A stretch of DNA of 64,000 nucleotides from Agelas oroides (lineage: Eukaryota > Porifera > Demospongiae > Agelasida > Agelasidae): contig OX422202.1 in assembly GCA_949130485.1 (NCBI GenBank), positions 6,712,413 to 6,776,412 of the forward strand. Reading direction: 5' to 3'. This document shows, piece by piece, positions 62,146-64,000 of the stretch. The position numbers were made by a program, and so were the translations under genes. Below the pieces are notes generated by a model. That model did not search any database, was not told the DNA's origin, and saw only the letters and a program-made list of their open reading frames with translations. The first letter of the stretch is position 1, and each line of letters starts with the position of its first letter.

Positions 62146-63253
62146 ACATTGTCAGCTGCCCTTGCTGCTTAGGTGTGCTCTGCACAACATTAAAATACAA
62201 ACACATGTCACTGGTGAAGTTTTCCGTCATTTTTGAAGTGGCTGCAATTGTCTACGAGTGGTCAGGCCATGGCCAGTTCATGCATAAATAAGTAGGGGAT
62301 CTATGGGCATGTACGTATACACTGCAAAAACACTTGGGTTAATTTAACCACATTCTTAGGTTGTCTCACTGTTGCATCAGTGTAACATTATCCAAGGATT
62401 GGAATGCCACCAAATAGGTTTTCTTGAAAGTTTATTGAGTAGTTTAATCAGTCTCTCCTTTCAGAAGACCTATTTGGCTACATTTCTGGCATTTCTACCA
62501 TAACCATGCAACCAAGGAACTCTTCCAGAGGCAGGTGCAAAGAAACAACAAACCTTACCATCATTGATTTATAGGCTTTCTGAAATGAGATACTGATTTA
62601 ACAAATGGGAGAAGCTTATCGGCTACGCTCTGATTAAAATTGTAAGTCCTTGAACTTTACGTGTCATGCACACAACAGAAATGCAACTCAGTTGACCAAA
62701 ATATGGTTGAAGTAATCCAAACCTTTCACAGTAAAAACTTGCCCCCCCCACCACCACCACCACCTGAAAAAACTAACTTTCTTTAAAATATCTTGGCGTA
62801 TGTGAAAACCAATTACCGTAGTGTCCCGCTAATACGCCCCCTTCGAAAATACGCCCCCCCCTCTTTTCCGCCAAACTTCCTGCACAGGGTAGTTTGACTC
62901 GTTATAACGCCCCCCGGTGAGCGTCTTCTGGAACATCAAAACTACACGTGCTTACTATACGTTACAAGTGCGTTCAGTAAGACTATAGTAGTCGGTGAAT
63001 CTTTTGTAAGTTTTGTGGCTTTTAGAAAAGCTGGTTAGATGTTCCAAGTTTTAAGCTGCTAGTTTAGCAAACAGGTTTGTCAGTCTGTCAAGGTGTTTTT
63101 GTTTCCCTCTGAAGATGTACACGCACGGAACCACGAGTCCTTTCCCATCAACTTCAGAACGTCTTCTGTCACCATTGACGATGCAAGTCATCTCGCTGCC
63201 ACTCTTGTGCAAGAAATACCAGCAGACTCTGGAAATTTCCCGTGGTACATGAC

Positions 63254-63545
63254 CATAGATAATAGAGTCGTAACCTTCTGCAAAAAAGGAAGGGTCTGGT
63301 GAACTACATACACAAGCCGTGTCCCACCAGAATGCAATTAGCTGGATGACGTAACCAGATTTCAAATAATACACTCTTGAATTTCCTGTTGCGGAGTAAG
63401 CACGCTCTCTGAGAAGTATAGTCAAAGTGTTTTTACAACTCCTGCAGTAGTGGAAAATATGTCCTAGCTCTCTTTTGCTTGTGTACGCAGTTCACCAGAT
63501 CCTTCCCTTTTTTTTTTGCGGAAGTGGGTCTGGCTTGCGAGACTA
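63254..63545. mobile_element. Diverged MITE, TAGTCTCGCAAGCC family
   Basis: The right end GGAAGTGGGTCTGGCTTGCG/AGACTA and the internal AGTTCACCAGATCCTTCCC pair with AGGGTCTGGTGAACTACA and a degraded left end TAGAGTCG. Related to 59163-59350. Confidence 0.55.
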
Positions 63546-64000
63546 GTGCGAGACTAGTACGAGACTAGCTCTTGTCTTTGTGTAACTAGTTTTTTTGGCT
63601 ACATGTATGCACTCCCTGTACACATTACAGATATGGGTGGGAGAAAATTTCAGTTGGGCATGCATTGGCAAGAGAGAAGAGAGGAAACATGAAGCACGAA
63701 AACACAATCTTACTCCGTATCTGCAGGGAACCGCCAGTCATGATTACCATTCACAGTACCAATTCCATGAAAGCAAGTTGATATCTAGCCACCAATTCTG
63801 GTGCAAACTTATCGCTACGCTCCCAGCATTCCAAGCCCATGTTATGTTTTCACTCACCCTCAATGACTGATTCTTCTGATCCAGTGGACTCTGCTTCAGT
63901 GACCCAATTATTTCGTGCGGGATTGGAAACATCTCACGTGATGCGCATATATTCTATAGTTAAACGCGCGGACACTCCGCGTTGCAGCTGTGGTTGCCTT

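Larger units (their letters stand above)
61489..64000. other. Intergenic to window end, no supported gene
   Basis: Contains a short hairpin GATAATAGAAGCAT / ATGCTTCTATTATC (61651-61681), the MITE at 62090-62145, a C-rich patch with repeated AATACGCCCCC motifs (62830-62920) and a TAGTCTCGCAAGCC-type inverted repeat (about 63254-63545). A 124-codon minus-strand ORF (63425-63051) overlaps that repeat and has no recognised domain. Confidence 0.5.

Noticed and set aside
63051-63425. Minus-strand ORF of 124 residues
   Set aside because: It overlaps a diverged inverted-repeat element and shows no conserved motif.

Overview
The window reads as a stretch of nuclear genome from an early-branching animal, most likely a sponge (inference). 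It carries spliced, clearly metazoan genes: an EXTL3-type exostosin, a CDKL1-type kinase, an SH2D4-type SH2 protein, a SENP6/7-type SUMO protease, ribosomal protein S16 and a ZU5-Death protein. Introns are mostly 60-900 bp with GT-AG ends. Short inverted-repeat elements are very dense. Kelch-ZU5-Death proteins and kinases with coiled-coil tails fit a sponge, but no single locus here proves the phylum. The assembly has one 200-N gap (39609-39808).

Layout. 1-4.7 kb: a 36-bp minisatellite, then two tandem intronless minus-strand genes for secreted violaxanthin de-epoxidase-like (VDE) proteins. 4.8-8.3 kb: a five-exon EXTL3-like gene, head to head with the second VDE-like gene. 9.2-15.4 kb: a pair of convergent WSCD-type sulfotransferase genes plus a duplicated fragment of the first. 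15.4-23.5 kb: a gene-poor stretch of minisatellites, divergent tandem duplications and MITEs. 23.5-25.8 kb: RPS16. 26.3-32.3 kb: one nine-exon gene joining kelch repeats, a coiled coil, a ZU5 domain and a C-terminal Death-type domain. 32.9-37.9 kb: CDKL1-like kinase, twelve exons. 38.7-39.5 kb: 3' part of an SH2D4-like gene (minus). 39.97-44.4 kb: SENP6/7-like protease (plus), 5' end lost near the gap. 45.1-47.4 kb: GT77-type glycosyltransferase (minus). 47.9-49.0 kb: MIEAP-like gene (minus, partial). 49.5-53.9 kb: a complete, apparently young Ty3/gypsy LTR retrotransposon. 54.5-56.7 kb: tyrosine-kinase-like gene with duplicated coiled-coil exons (minus). 56.7-64 kb: no supported gene, but several DNA-transposon-like elements, including a hAT-like element with a perfect 8-bp target duplication and an 806-bp fold-back.

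Three themes stand out. First, several genes serve the secretory and glycan pathway: EXTL3 (heparan sulfate), two sulfotransferases and GT77. Second, VDE-like proteins, best known from the plant and algal xanthophyll cycle, sit as a tandem pair next to an ordinary animal gene. Third, the genome structure is unusual: more than twenty short elements share TAGYCTCG-type termini, many with 9-bp target duplications (a Mutator-like signature), and long microsatellites lie directly against 3' splice sites in gene after gene, in the pyrimidine-rich or CA orientation.

Exon boundaries were worked out by hand from GT-AG sites, reading-frame phase and remembered family conservation; no alignment or transcript was available.
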